Of a stretch of DNA of 64,000 bases, positions 8,091-15,704 are shown piece by piece (position 1 is the stretch's first letter; every line of letters starts with the position of its first letter). A program made the translations under genes and the position numbers. This DNA is from Streptomyces sp. NBC_01244. GTDB taxonomy: Bacteria > Actinomycetota > Actinomycetes > Streptomycetales > Streptomycetaceae. The stretch spans positions 2,170,001-2,234,000 of the forward strand of contig NZ_CP108488.1 in assembly GCF_035987325.1 (NCBI RefSeq). Reading direction: 5' to 3'. The notes under the pieces were generated by a model. The model saw only the letters and a list, made by a program, of their open reading frames with translations. It was not told the origin of the DNA and did not search any database.

Positions 8091-8100
8091 GTAGTCGCCA

Positions 8101-8130
8101 AGCCCCGGCCGTTTCCACGGCCGGGGCTTT
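8101..8130 (+). terminator. Terminator of the tRNA cluster
   Basis: A perfect 12-bp stem AGCCCCGGCCGT/ACGGCCGGGGCT (8101-8112, 8117-8128) with TTCC loop and TT after it. It also faces the end of the minus-strand zinc-protein gene. Confidence 0.88.
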
Positions 8131-8146
8131 CGCGTGTTGCGCCGGC

Positions 8147-8461
8147 TCAGGAGGAGAAGAGCATCCGGCCGAGGCCGCCCTTGCGGTGGCCGTGGCCGTG
8201 ACCGTAGCCGCCGTGCTGCGGGGCGCCCCAGGCGGGCGCGGGCGCGGCGTGCTGCTGCGGGTACGCGGCAGGCGCCGGGGCCGGCGGGGCGGCCGGGGGC
8301 GGGACCTGGCCGTACTGGGAGGTGTACTGGGACTCCAGACGGGTCAGCGCCTCGAGCTCGCCGTAGTCGAGGAAGATGCCGCGGCAACCGCTGCACTGCT
8401 CTATCTGGACACCGTTGCGGTTGTAGGTGTGCATCATCGCGTGACACTTCGGACACTGCAT
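8147..8461 (-). CDS. TFIIB-type zinc ribbon protein
   Basis: A 104-residue protein starting at ATG 8461. It has a compact zinc ribbon with CPKC at residues 3-6 and CSGC at 23-26, followed by RGIFLDYGELEALTRLE, the conserved helix of this family. The rest (45-90) is a Pro/Ala/Gln-rich linker ending in a Gly/His-rich stretch and a basic tail. The His/Gly repeats could bind metal, but that is an inference. Proteins of this family are widespread and uncharacterised; the eukaryotic TFIIB name is by fold only. It stands alone between the tRNA cluster and the phosphotransferase-like gene. Confidence 0.85.
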   Translation of the reverse strand: MQCPKCHAMMHTYNRNGVQIEQCSGCRGIFLDYGELEALTRLESQYTSQYGQVPPPAAPPAPAPAAYPQQHAAPAPAWGAPQHGGYGHGHGHRKGGLGRMLFSS

Positions 8462-8526
8462 GACCGGATCAACTCCTCGCCGTTCGCTTCGACACCGGAT
8501 GCGTACCCGGTGGCGTGAGGCTCACC

Positions 8527-9594
8527 CTACGACGGAGCCTCCGGCTCCAAGTCGGGCGGGAGGGAGGCAATTCGGGCACAGGCCTCCACCATCAGCCGCT
8601 CCATGTCGTCGAGTCGGCGCCGCTCGCGGGCGGCCTTGGCGAGGGCCAGCGCGGCCGTCTGCACGGTGAGCGCGCGGGCGGCGAGATCGAGTTCCGGCCA
8701 GGGATCGCTGCCCGGAGCACCGGCCGCGGGACCGCCGGCGCCCCGGTAGGCGTCGAGGAAGCGCAGCCAGGTCTCCGTGTCCAGCAGCCCGGCGGCGTAC
8801 CAGGCGGCGGGCCGGGCGAGGTCCCAGGCGGGCGTGCCGAGTCCCAGGTCGTCCACGTCGATCAGCAGCCAGCCCCCGGCCGGGCTCCGGACCAGCTGCC
8901 CGAGGTGCAGGTCACCGTGGCACAGCGCCCCGCCCGATGGCGCCGCCCCCTCCCCCCGGGCCCACCCGGGGAGCGTGGCCGCGGCGACCCGGACGAGACC
9001 CGCCATCCGCGCGGCGTCGGCGTCCACGTCCCCGGCCGGGCACCCCGGGATCCTGACCCCGGCCTGCCGGCCCCCGGGCCCCGCACCGGCCGGCGGAGCA
9101 GGATCCGCCGGCCGGCCCTGCCCGGCGGACGCGCGTACGCGGGCGCGGACCCGGGGCGGGTGCGCCACGTCGAGCCGGTGGAGGGCGCGGGCGAGCTTCG
9201 CCGGGCCGCGCATCGGGGGGACCGGGTACGGAAGGTGGTGGAGCGGGGTCCGGTGGAGGGCCGCCAGGAGCTCGGCGGCCGGCTCCCAGGGGGCCTCCTC
9301 GGGGCGGTCCGGAGCGACCGGAGCACCGTAGGGCCACAGGGAGACGGGCCGGGAACCGACCAGGCCGAGCCCGGTGTGCAGCGGGGGCAGCAGCACTCCG
9401 GCCAGCGCCGGGTCCCCGGCCACGCGGATGCGTACCGCCAGGGCGTCGGGATCGCTGTCGCCCGCGTGTGCCTTGGCCACGACGTCCCCGCAGCGGACCA
9501 CGGTGCCGTCGTCGCGGTCCGCGAGGAGTACGTACTCCGCCGCGCCCGCGTACGCGGCGAGCGCGGCCGCGCTCACTCGCTCCAGCCGAACCAC
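8527..9594 (-). CDS. Aminoglycoside phosphotransferase (APH)-family kinase-like protein
   Basis: A 355-residue protein from GTG 9594, with GGGGAG 8-9 bases upstream; the upstream part of the frame lacks family similarity. APH-type kinase features are VVAKAHAGD near residue 38 (ATP-side lysine), the catalytic loop CHGDLHLGQL and the metal-binding LLIDVDDLGLG. The middle (about 190-215) is a Pro/Gly-rich insertion. The family phosphorylates small molecules such as aminoglycosides, choline or sugars. Substrate is unknown and the chromosomal core location gives no hint of a resistance role. A strong convergent-type hairpin lies 240 bp upstream of its start. Confidence 0.83.
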   Translation of the reverse strand: MVRLERVSAAALAAYAGAAEYVLLADRDDGTVVRCGDVVAKAHAGDSDPDALAVRIRVAGDPALAGVLLPPLHTGLGLVGSRPVSLWPYGAPVAPDRPEEAPWEPAAELLAALHRTPLHHLPYPVPPMRGPAKLARALHRLDVAHPPRVRARVRASAGQGRPADPAPPAGAGPGGRQAGVRIPGCPAGDVDADAARMAGLVRVAAATLPGWARGEGAAPSGGALCHGDLHLGQLVRSPAGGWLLIDVDDLGLGTPAWDLARPAAWYAAGLLDTETWLRFLDAYRGAGGPAAGAPGSDPWPELDLAARALTVQTAALALAKAARERRRLDDMERLMVEACARIASLPPDLEPEAPS

Positions 9595-9974
9595 GCCTCG
9601 GCTCTCCCCGTGCCCCGCACCCCGGGCGGGTGCTCCTCGGGACGAGAGTACGCAGCACGGGGCCGGGCGGCAGTGGCGGTACTCCGGACGGATACCGCCG
9701 GACGGAGTCCGGCGCAGCGGCCCCAAGCCCGGGCGGCGCGCCAGCGCTGAACTGGGGCGCGCCGGGGGGCGTCGGGGGGTGGATCGCGAAGGCGCGCGGG
9801 ACGGGGCGCGTCATGAGGGCGTGCGCGGGCATGAGAAAGGGTGCTGCGCGTCCGGCTCCCCAGCCGTACGCGCAGCACCCTTCACCTGCCGTCCGTCGAC
9901 CGCTCCCCCGTCCCCACGGGGTTCGGCCGGTGACAGTCCCGGCCCAGGCCGCTCTCCTGGGCCCGGGGCGCCGC
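9595..9974. other. Gene-free spacer with one hairpin
   Basis: 380 bases without a supportable gene. It holds a short palindrome at about 9699-9715 (GCCGGAC/GTCCGGC) that recalls the core of the mini-elements seen at 25164 and 40245, and the strong hairpin at 9837-9882. I see nothing else. Confidence 0.6.
9837..9882 (-). terminator. Hairpin terminator of the 61-residue membrane protein gene
   Basis: A perfect 15-bp stem (9837-9851 with 9868-9882) around a 16-nt loop, 93 bases after the stop of the minus-strand small gene at 9975. Confidence 0.75.
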
Positions 9975-10160
9975 TCAGCGCCCCAACATCACGCTTACGG
10001 ACGACGCCTGTGCCACCACCTGGTCGAAGCCTCCGAAGAGGAAGAGCAGGAGGGCGGCCAGGGGGAGCACCATGGCCGCGGCCACCAGTGGGTGGCGACG
10101 ACCGGACTCATGGCTGTTGAACGCGAATGCCTTGCGTCCCTGCCGTGCGATGTCCGCCAT
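9975..10160 (-). CDS. Small membrane protein, 61 residues
   Basis: Starts at ATG 10160 with a strong GGGAGAGG 5-8 bases upstream, which makes this a believable gene despite its size. The N-terminus is basic (ARQGRKAFAFNSHESGRRH), and residues 25-45 form one hydrophobic helix (VAAAMVLPLAALLLFLFGG) followed by a short polar end. The orientation predicted from charge is N-terminus in. No relative with known function comes to mind. It is monocistronic with its own terminator. Confidence 0.72.
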   Translation of the reverse strand: MADIARQGRKAFAFNSHESGRRHPLVAAAMVLPLAALLLFLFGGFDQVVAQASSVSVMLGR

Positions 10161-10708
10161 GGTCCTCTCCCTGTCGTTTGGCAGCGGCGGGTTTATGACC
10201 TCGGGGGACGAGTGCTCTCCACCCGCCGCTTGTCTTCAACACTAGGTGCGGGGAAGGCTCCTGGCCTCATGCCTTCGTACCCATTGCCTGGCCTCCAGGA
10301 GGATGACCCGTGCACCCCGCGCGTACTCCCCTGGGTGGAGACCGGTCCCCCGCTCTGAGGGTCATCCCGGAGGGGATCACCGGAGCGTAGTGACTTCGCT
10401 CACTTCCGTCACTCACCGCACACGTCCGGCCGCCGACCAGGCACTCCCAAGATCAACCGCGCGGGGCCGGCCGCCCCCGCGGCCGCCGCTCCCCCTCCAC
10501 CCCGCCCCGGACCCCAATTCCCTTGTCTCCAGCCCGGCTTGACCGAACCACCCCGGTCCGCACATGCGTCCTACCGGTGGTTCGGTGAATCCCCAAGTGG
10601 ACTGCCCCGTACTGACAATCGAATCCCCCGGCGAGGGCGCGGCCTCTGAGCGCGCATGCCGGATGGTCCGTAAGCTGTGCCACGTCAACAGGACGACCGG
10701 TCAGCGGG
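10161..10708. other. 548-base gene-free region upstream of the kinase
   Basis: No convincing gene. Short frames exist but none has a family match or a well-placed start. The notable structure is an 11-bp perfect inverted repeat ACCGAACCACC/GGTGGTTCGGT (10542-10552 and 10576-10586), about 125-165 bp before the kinase start, which could be an operator or a transcribed hairpin. Confidence 0.6.
10542..10586. promoter_or_regulatory. Inverted repeat upstream of kinase gene
   Basis: Two perfect 11-bp arms separated by 23 bp. It is isolated in otherwise unstructured spacer. Role is unknown; the spacing of about two helical turns suits a dimeric regulator. Confidence 0.45.
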
Positions 10709-11953
10709 GTGGACATGGCGATGATGCGGCTCCGGCGCGAGGACCCGCGTGTCGTCGGCTCGTTCAGGCTGCACCGGCGCCTCGGCGCCGGCGGCATGGG
10801 CGTCGTCTATCTGGGCTCCGACCGGCGCGGACAGCGCGTCGCGCTCAAGGTGATTCGGCCGGACCTCGCCGAGGACCAGGAGTTCCGCTCGCGCTTCGCC
10901 CGAGAGGTCTCCGCCGCCCGGCGGATCCGCGGCGGGTGCACCGCGCGCCTGGTGGCCGCGGACCTGGAGGCGGAGCGCCCCTGGTTCGCCACGCAGTACG
11001 TGCCCGGCCCCTCCCTGCACGACAAGGTGGCCGAGGAGGGCCCCCTGACGGCCGTGGCCATCGCCGCCATCGGCGCCGCGCTCTCCGAGGGACTGGTCGC
11101 CGTACACGAGGCCGGGGTGGTCCACCGCGACCTCAAGCCCTCGAACATCCTGCTGTCGCCCAAGGGCCCCCGCATCATCGACTTCGGCATCGCCTGGGCC
11201 ACCGGCGCCAGCACCCTCACCCACGTGGGAACAGCCGTCGGCTCCCCCGGCTTCCTGGCGCCCGAGCAGGTCCGCGGAGCCGCCGTGACGCCCGCCACCG
11301 ACGTCTTCTCCCTCGGCGCCACCCTCGCCTACGCGGCCACCGCCGACTCGCCCTTCGGGCACGGCAGTTCCGAGGTCATGCTCTACCGCGTGGTGCACGA
11401 GGAGCCCCACCTCCAGGGTGTTCCGGACGCGCTCGCCCCCCTCGTACGGGCCTGCCTGGCGAAGGATCCCGACGAGCGGCCGACCACCCTCCAGCTGTCG
11501 ATGCGGCTCAAGGAGATCGCGGCCCGCGAGGCGCACGGAATGGGCGAGAGCCGTCCGCCGGCGCAGCGGGCGCGGACCGAGCGGCCGACGGGGCGACTGC
11601 CCGAGGACTACGCCGAGGGGTACGCCGAGCAGCGCACGGAGCGCCGCGGCGCCGGCACCCCCGTGCCGGGACGAGCGGGTACGGGAACCGGAGCGGGCCA
11701 GGCGAAGACGCCGGCCAAGGGTCAGGGACCGCGCGGCGGGCCCGACTCGCGGCCTTCCTCGCCCCGGAGCACCGGCTCGCGGGGCCCCGGCTCCACCGCC
11801 GGGCGTACGGGCGGCCGCCCGGCTCCCCGTACGACGGGCACGGGGCGGCGGCCGTCCCGGCCGGACCCCAGGCTGATGCGCCAGCGCCTGATCGTCTTCG
11901 TCGTGGTGACGTTGCTCGTGGCGCTGGGCATCGCACTGGCCCAGAAGCTCTAG
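10709..11953 (+). CDS. Ser/Thr protein kinase, tail-anchored (PknB-like catalytic domain)
   Basis: 414 residues from GTG 10709; ATG codons at 10715, 10721 and 10724 in the same frame are alternatives. Hanks-type kinase motifs are complete: glycine loop GAGGMGVVYLG (about 27-37), ALKVI with the ATP lysine, HRDLKPSNILL near 138-148, DFGIAW, and the activation segment GSPGFLAPEQ. Residues 275-390 are a disordered Pro/Arg/Thr/Gly tail, and the last 24 residues form one membrane helix (RLIVFVVVTLLVALGIALAQ) ending the protein, so almost nothing is outside the cell and there are no PASTA repeats. The stop codon TAG lies within the CTAG duplicated by the adjacent insertion sequence, so the kinase stays intact. 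Confidence 0.92.
   Translation: MDMAMMRLRREDPRVVGSFRLHRRLGAGGMGVVYLGSDRRGQRVALKVIRPDLAEDQEFRSRFAREVSAARRIRGGCTARLVAADLEAERPWFATQYVPGPSLHDKVAEEGPLTAVAIAAIGAALSEGLVAVHEAGVVHRDLKPSNILLSPKGPRIIDFGIAWATGASTLTHVGTAVGSPGFLAPEQVRGAAVTPATDVFSLGATLAYAATADSPFGHGSSEVMLYRVVHEEPHLQGVPDALAPLVRACLAKDPDERPTTLQLSMRLKEIAAREAHGMGESRPPAQRARTERPTGRLPEDYAEGYAEQRTERRGAGTPVPGRAGTGTGAGQAKTPAKGQGPRGGPDSRPSSPRSTGSRGPGSTAGRTGGRPAPRTTGTGRRPSRPDPRLMRQRLIVFVVVTLLVALGIALAQKL
11950..11953. repeat. Left target-site duplication CTAG
   Basis: CTAG immediately outside the left end of the IS; its TAG is the kinase stop codon. The matching copy is at 13013-13016. Confidence 0.85.
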
Positions 11954-13012
11954 GTGTATTGATCACGAGCGTTGTTGACACCTGGCAGGTCTTGAACATG
12001 GCGAAGACCTCCGGTGTGGTGGGAGCTGTCTAGGAACCCATTGCACAACGGAGGTCTTCGTGTCCCACCGTAATGCCCGGCTGACTGTCTTCGGTAGGCG
12101 CCTGCTGGTCGATCGGGTCGCATCGGGACGTCCGGTCGCCCACGTAGCAGCCGAGATGGGCATATCGCGGGCCACTGCCCACAAGTGGGTGCGCCGGTGG
12201 CGGGCCGAGGGCGAGGCGGGTCTTCACGACCGGTCCAGCCGGCCTCACAGGACGCCGCACCGGACCCCGGCCGCCATCGAGGCGAAGGTCTGCGACCTGC
12301 GTCGGACCCGCAAGCTGGGCCCCGCGAGGATCGGCCCGGTCCCGGGCCTGCCCGCCTCGACCGTCCACCGGATCCTGACCCGCCACGGCCTGAACCGGCT
12401 CGCCTGGTTCGACCGCCCCACCGGCACCGTGATCCGCCGCTACGAACGCGACCGCCCGGGCGAGCTGGTCCACATCGACGTGAAGAAACTCGGCCGGATC
12501 CCCGACGGCGGCGGCCACAAAGTCCTGGGCCGCCAGGCCGGCCGCACCACCCGCTCCGCCATGGGCTTCGACTACGTCCACTCCACCGTCGACGACCACT
12601 CCCGCCTCGCCTACAGCGAGATCCACCCAGACGAGAAAGCCGCCACCTGCGCGGCCTTCCTCACCCGCGCGGCCGCGTTCCTCCTCTCCCAGGGCATCAC
12701 CCGCATCGAACGGGTCCTGACCGACAACGCCTGGGCCTACCGCAAAGGCCTGGCCTGGAAGAACGTCCTGGCCGACCTCGGCGCGAGCGGCAAACTCACC
12801 CGCCCCTACCGGCCCCAGACCAACGGCAAAGTCGAACGCTTCAACCGCACCCTGCTGGACGAATGGGCCTACCTACGGCCCTACACCTCAAACGACGAAC
12901 GGACAGCAGCCCTGACAGACTTCCTCCACACCTACAACCACCACCGCTGCCACACCGCACTCGACGGCAAACCACCCATCAGCCGCGTCAACAACCCTGC
13001 AGGTCAATACAT
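11954..13012 (+). mobile_element. IS481-family insertion sequence (about 1059 bp)
   Basis: The element has imperfect terminal inverted repeats of about 30 bp. The left end GTGTATTGATC...GTTGTTGACA matches the reverse complement of the right end ATGTATTGACC...GTTGTTGACG at roughly 21 of 29 positions, with TGTATTGA and GTTGTTGAC perfect. It carries one full-length transposase and is bounded by a CTAG direct repeat. It lies exactly between the convergent kinase and RNA-methyltransferase genes. Removing the IS and one CTAG restores an uninterrupted junction only a few bases long between the two stop codons. Confidence 0.93.
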
Positions 13013-13016
13013 CTAG
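12060..13016 (+). CDS. IS481-family transposase (DDE)
   Basis: 318 residues from GTG 12060, preceded by CGGAGG. The N-terminus has helix-turn-helix domains (HVAAEMGISRATAHKWVRRW about 28-47; a second HTH with STVHRIL near 103). The rve-type catalytic core has Asp140 (HIDVKKLG), Asp222 (LTDNAWAY) and Glu259 (GKVERFNRT), preceded by RPYRPQTN. The length is normal and no frameshift is present, so it should be active. The stop codon TAG at 13014-13016 lies in the CTAG target duplication, outside the element proper: the transposase borrows its stop from the target site. Confidence 0.95.
   Translation: MSHRNARLTVFGRRLLVDRVASGRPVAHVAAEMGISRATAHKWVRRWRAEGEAGLHDRSSRPHRTPHRTPAAIEAKVCDLRRTRKLGPARIGPVPGLPASTVHRILTRHGLNRLAWFDRPTGTVIRRYERDRPGELVHIDVKKLGRIPDGGGHKVLGRQAGRTTRSAMGFDYVHSTVDDHSRLAYSEIHPDEKAATCAAFLTRAAAFLLSQGITRIERVLTDNAWAYRKGLAWKNVLADLGASGKLTRPYRPQTNGKVERFNRTLLDEWAYLRPYTSNDERTAALTDFLHTYNHHRCHTALDGKPPISRVNNPAGQYI
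13013..13016. repeat. Right target-site duplication CTAG
   Basis: CTAG just outside the right inverted repeat. It supplies the transposase stop codon and lies 3 bases from the stop of the convergent methyltransferase gene. Confidence 0.85.
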
Positions 13017-13019
13017 GGC

Positions 13020-13832
13020 CTACGGGCGGCCGCTGGCCACCGCGTAGAAGGCGACGGCCGCGGCCGCGCCCACGTTCAGCGAGTCCACCCCGTGCGCCAT
13101 CGGGATCCGTACCCACTCGTCGGCCGCGACCAGTGCCTGCGTCGACAGTCCGTCCCCCTCCGCGCCCAGCATCAGCGCGACCCGCTCCAGGTCCTGGGGG
13201 GCCGCCTCGTCGATCGGCGAGGCCTTCTGGTGCGGGGTGAGGGCGAGCAGCTTGAATCCCGCCTCGCGCACCGAGTCCAGGCCCTTGGGCCAGGCTTCGA
13301 GCCGGGCGTACGGGACGGAGAACACCGCGCCCATGGAGACCTTGACGGAGCGCCGGTACAGCGGGTCCGCGCAGTCGGGCGAGAGCAGCACCGCGTCCAT
13401 GCCGAGGGCGGCCGCGCTGCGGAAGATGGCCCCGATGTTGGTGTGGTCGTTGACCGCTTCCATGATGACCACGCGCCGGGTGGTGGCGAGCAGTTCCTCG
13501 GCCGTGGGCAGCGGCTTGCGCTGCATGGAGGCGAGGGCGCCGCGGTGCACGTGGTAGCCGGTGACGCGCTCGGCGAGCTCCGGGCTGACGGCGTACACCG
13601 GGGCCGGGAGCTCGTCGATGACGTCGCGCATGACGTCGACCCACTTCGCGGAGAGCAGCATCGAGCGCATCTCGTACCCGGCGTCCTTGGCGCGTCTGAT
13701 CACCTTCTCGCCCTCGGCGATGAAGAGACCTTCCGCGGGCTCGCGCCTGCGCCGGAGTTCGACGTCGGTCAGGCCCGTGTAATCGCGCAGGCGCGGGTCG
13801 TCGGGGTCCTCGACGGTGATGAGATCAGCCAC
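13020..13832 (-). CDS. TrmH/SpoU-family RNA 2'-O-methyltransferase
   Basis: 270 residues from ATG 13832. An N-terminal substrate-binding part (residues 30-95: PAEGLFIAEGEKVIRRA, then LAERVTGYHVHRGALASMQRKPLP) precedes the SPOUT domain with its knotted SAM site: motif 1 NDHTNIGAIFRSAAALGMD (128-146), motif 2 LMLGAEGDGLS (about 222-232) and motif 3 IPMAHGVDSLNVGAAAAVAFY (243-263). The family methylates ribose in tRNA or rRNA; the exact site is not clear. It is convergent with the kinase, and the IS inserted 3 bp beyond its stop, leaving it intact but with a changed 3' flank, possibly without its former terminator. Confidence 0.9.
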   Translation of the reverse strand: MADLITVEDPDDPRLRDYTGLTDVELRRRREPAEGLFIAEGEKVIRRAKDAGYEMRSMLLSAKWVDVMRDVIDELPAPVYAVSPELAERVTGYHVHRGALASMQRKPLPTAEELLATTRRVVIMEAVNDHTNIGAIFRSAAALGMDAVLLSPDCADPLYRRSVKVSMGAVFSVPYARLEAWPKGLDSVREAGFKLLALTPHQKASPIDEAAPQDLERVALMLGAEGDGLSTQALVAADEWVRIPMAHGVDSLNVGAAAAVAFYAVASGRP

Positions 13833-13898
13833 AGGGTGATACTGCCTTGTCCTGGGTGCGGTGCCAACGGCTCTGCGGGGTTGCGCGAACGCGGGGTG

Positions 13899-15119
13899 TC
13901 ACTCGGCCGCGGGCCGGTGGACCTTCACCACGTCGCCGATCACGATGACGGCGGGCGGCCTGACCTCCTGGGCCTTGACGGTCTCCCCGACCGTGGCCAG
14001 GGTGGCGTCCACGCGGCGCTGGGAGGCGGTGGTGCCCTCCTGGATGACGGCGACGGCGGTGTCGGCGGGGCGGCCGTGGCGCACCAGCGCCTCGGCGATC
14101 AGGCCGATCTTGTCGACGCCCATGAGGATGACCAGGGTGCCGGTGAGCTTGGCGAGGGAGGCCCAGTCCACCAGGGAGCGCGGATCGTCGGGGCCGACGT
14201 GGCCGCTGACCACGGTGAACTCGTGGGCCACGCCCCGGTGGGTGACCGGGATGCCGGCCGCGCCGGGCACGGAGATCGAGCTGGAGATGCCGGGCACGAC
14301 CGTGCAGGGGATGCCTGCCTCGGCGAGGGCCTGGAGCTCCTCCATGCCGCGGCCGAAGACGTACGGGTCCCCGCCCTTGAGCCGGACCACGGCCTTGCCG
14401 GCCCTGGCGTGCGTGATCAGGGCGTCGTTGATGGCTTCCTGAGCCATGAAACGGCCGTACGGGATCTTCGCGGCGTCGATGACCTCGACGTGCGGCGGGA
14501 GCTCGTCGAGGAGGTCACGGGGGCCCAGCCGGTCGGCGATGACCACGTCGGCCTCGGCGAGCAGGCGGCGGCCGCGGACCGTGATCAGGTCCGGGTCGCC
14601 GGGGCCTCCGCCGACCAGGGACACACCGGGGGTGTGCGGGCGGGCGGCGGTCAGGGAACCGTCCCGCAGTCCCTCGACGACCGCGTCGCGGACGGCGGCG
14701 GAGCGGCGGGGGTCGTTGCCGCTCAGTACGGCGACGGTGACGCCCTCCACCCGGCCGGTGGCCGGGGTCCAGGCGCTCGCGGCCTCGGCGTCGTCGGCGC
14801 GGACGCACCAGATCCGCTCGCGCTCGGCTTCGGCGGAGGCGGCGTCGTTGGCGGCACGGTCCCGGGTGGCGACCAGGGCGTACCAGGCTCCGGCGAGGTC
14901 GCCGTCCTCGTAGCGGCGGCGCTCCCAGCGGATCTCGCCGGTCTCCGCCATGGCATCCACGGAGGGGGTGGCGGAGGGCGAGATCAGGACGATGTCGGCG
15001 CCGGCCGCGATGAGCGCGGGCAGTCGGCGCTGGGCGACCTGGCCACCGCCGATCACGACGACTCGGCGGCCCGTGAGACGGAGTCCGACGGGGTAGGCGG
15101 GGTGTGCCGGGTGTCCCAT
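13899..15119 (-). CDS. cobA: Siroheme/cobalamin synthase: precorrin-2 dehydrogenase fused to uroporphyrinogen-III methyltransferase
   Basis: 406 residues from ATG 15119 with CAGGAG upstream. The N-terminal 150 residues form a CysG-B type domain with the NAD motif VVVIGGGQVAQRRLPAL, for oxidising precorrin-2 and possibly ferrochelation. From about residue 160 the SUMT domain follows: VSLVGGGPGDPDLITVRG, VVRLKGGDPYVFGRG, VVPGISSSISVPGAAGIPVTHRG, all intact. It makes precorrin-2 from uroporphyrinogen III with two SAM, feeding siroheme and cobalamin. It lies 585 bp downstream of a BluB-CobT fusion gene on the same strand and near cobL. No B12-riboswitch box was found in front of it. Confidence 0.93.
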   Translation of the reverse strand: MGHPAHPAYPVGLRLTGRRVVVIGGGQVAQRRLPALIAAGADIVLISPSATPSVDAMAETGEIRWERRRYEDGDLAGAWYALVATRDRAANDAASAEAERERIWCVRADDAEAASAWTPATGRVEGVTVAVLSGNDPRRSAAVRDAVVEGLRDGSLTAARPHTPGVSLVGGGPGDPDLITVRGRRLLAEADVVIADRLGPRDLLDELPPHVEVIDAAKIPYGRFMAQEAINDALITHARAGKAVVRLKGGDPYVFGRGMEELQALAEAGIPCTVVPGISSSISVPGAAGIPVTHRGVAHEFTVVSGHVGPDDPRSLVDWASLAKLTGTLVILMGVDKIGLIAEALVRHGRPADTAVAVIQEGTTASQRRVDATLATVGETVKAQEVRPPAVIVIGDVVKVHRPAAE

Positions 15120-15397
15120 GGCGGTTGCGGCTCCTGATGCGGCGGTGACGGCGGGCCGCTGCGTCGCTGGAGCGGCTGATCGGGCGGTGACGTGCGGTGG
15201 CCCGTCCGGGGTCCACGATACGACCCACCTGCGCGGTGGTCGCCCCGGGGGGCGGCTGCCCCGGCCCGCCGGTGCCCCGGCTCCGCCCCAGGCCACGGGG
15301 CTCCCGCCCCATGATCCCGGGCCCGTACGCGGGCTCCCGTCCCGGGTCGGCTGCGCGGCGCCTGGCCGACGCGGCTCGACGGAAGCCCTGCGGGGCT

Positions 15398-15470
15398 CTC
15401 CCCCACCCCGCCCCTTCCCGAAACCGGGGCTCCGCCCCGGACCCCGCTCCTCAAACGCCGGAGGGGCTGG
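15398..15470. repeat. Dispersed GC-rich intergenic repeat, copy A
   Basis: Shares the order CCCCACCCCGCCCCTTCCCG, AAACCGGGCTC.., then CTCAAACGCCGG..GGGCTG with the block at 57550-57620. Found only between genes. It belongs to a repeat class seen widely in streptomycetes, by my recollection. Confidence 0.75.
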
Positions 15471-15530
15471 ATGTGGCCCGGAGGGGCTGGGTGTGGCCTA
15501 GGGGCTGGGTGTGGCCCGGCGGGGCTGGAT
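15461..15530. repeat. Tandem near-repeat, GGGGCTGGRTGTGGCC units
   Basis: Four units of about 17-20 bp read GGGGCTGGATGTGGCC, GGGGCTGGGTGTGGCC twice, and GGGGCTGGATG. They extend the GGGGCTG end of the dispersed repeat, suggesting local amplification. Confidence 0.7.
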
Positions 15531-15554
15531 GCCCGCCAGTGACGGGGACGGGAC

Positions 15555-15682
15555 GGGGACGGGGTGGGGTGTCGTCCGGGACGTAAAACGTGATGTGTTG
15601 GCGCGAAAGAAGCCATCCGGGACGCAGCGCGGCACAGGGCGCCATAAATCATGAGTCCCGGACGACACCCCACCCCGTCCCC
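15555..15682. repeat. 28-bp perfect inverted repeat flanking a 72-bp core
   Basis: The left arm 15555-15582 and right arm 15655-15682 are perfect reverse complements, ending in GTCGTCCGGGAC. The right arm begins 22 bp after the stop of the BluB-CobT gene on the minus strand, so the transcript would form a long stem that could terminate it. The size and symmetry also suit a small MITE-like element; no target duplication is obvious. Confidence 0.8.
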
Positions 15683-15704
15683 GGCACCGGCCCCGCAGCC
15701 CCCG

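Larger units (their letters stand above)
15120..15704. other. 585-base repeat-rich spacer between cobA and bluB-cobT
   Basis: No gene is supportable. 15398-15470 carries a GC-rich block ending in a segment like CTCAAACGCCGGAGGGGCTG, which recurs at about 57550-57620 and inverted at 57626-57710. 15461-15530 has four near repeats of GGGGCTGGRTGTGGCC. 15555-15682 is a 28-bp perfect inverted repeat around 72 bp. The whole stretch looks like accumulated repetitive intergenic DNA. Confidence 0.75.

Noticed and set aside
9699..9715. A third copy of the type 2 mini-element
   Set aside because: Only the GGACGGAGTCC-like core is shared; the C/G-run borders are missing, so it may be chance.
15120..15704. 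Cobalamin riboswitch before cobA or in the cobA/cobT spacer
   Set aside because: No B12-box-like sequence was seen on either strand; the inverted repeat is a simple long stem.
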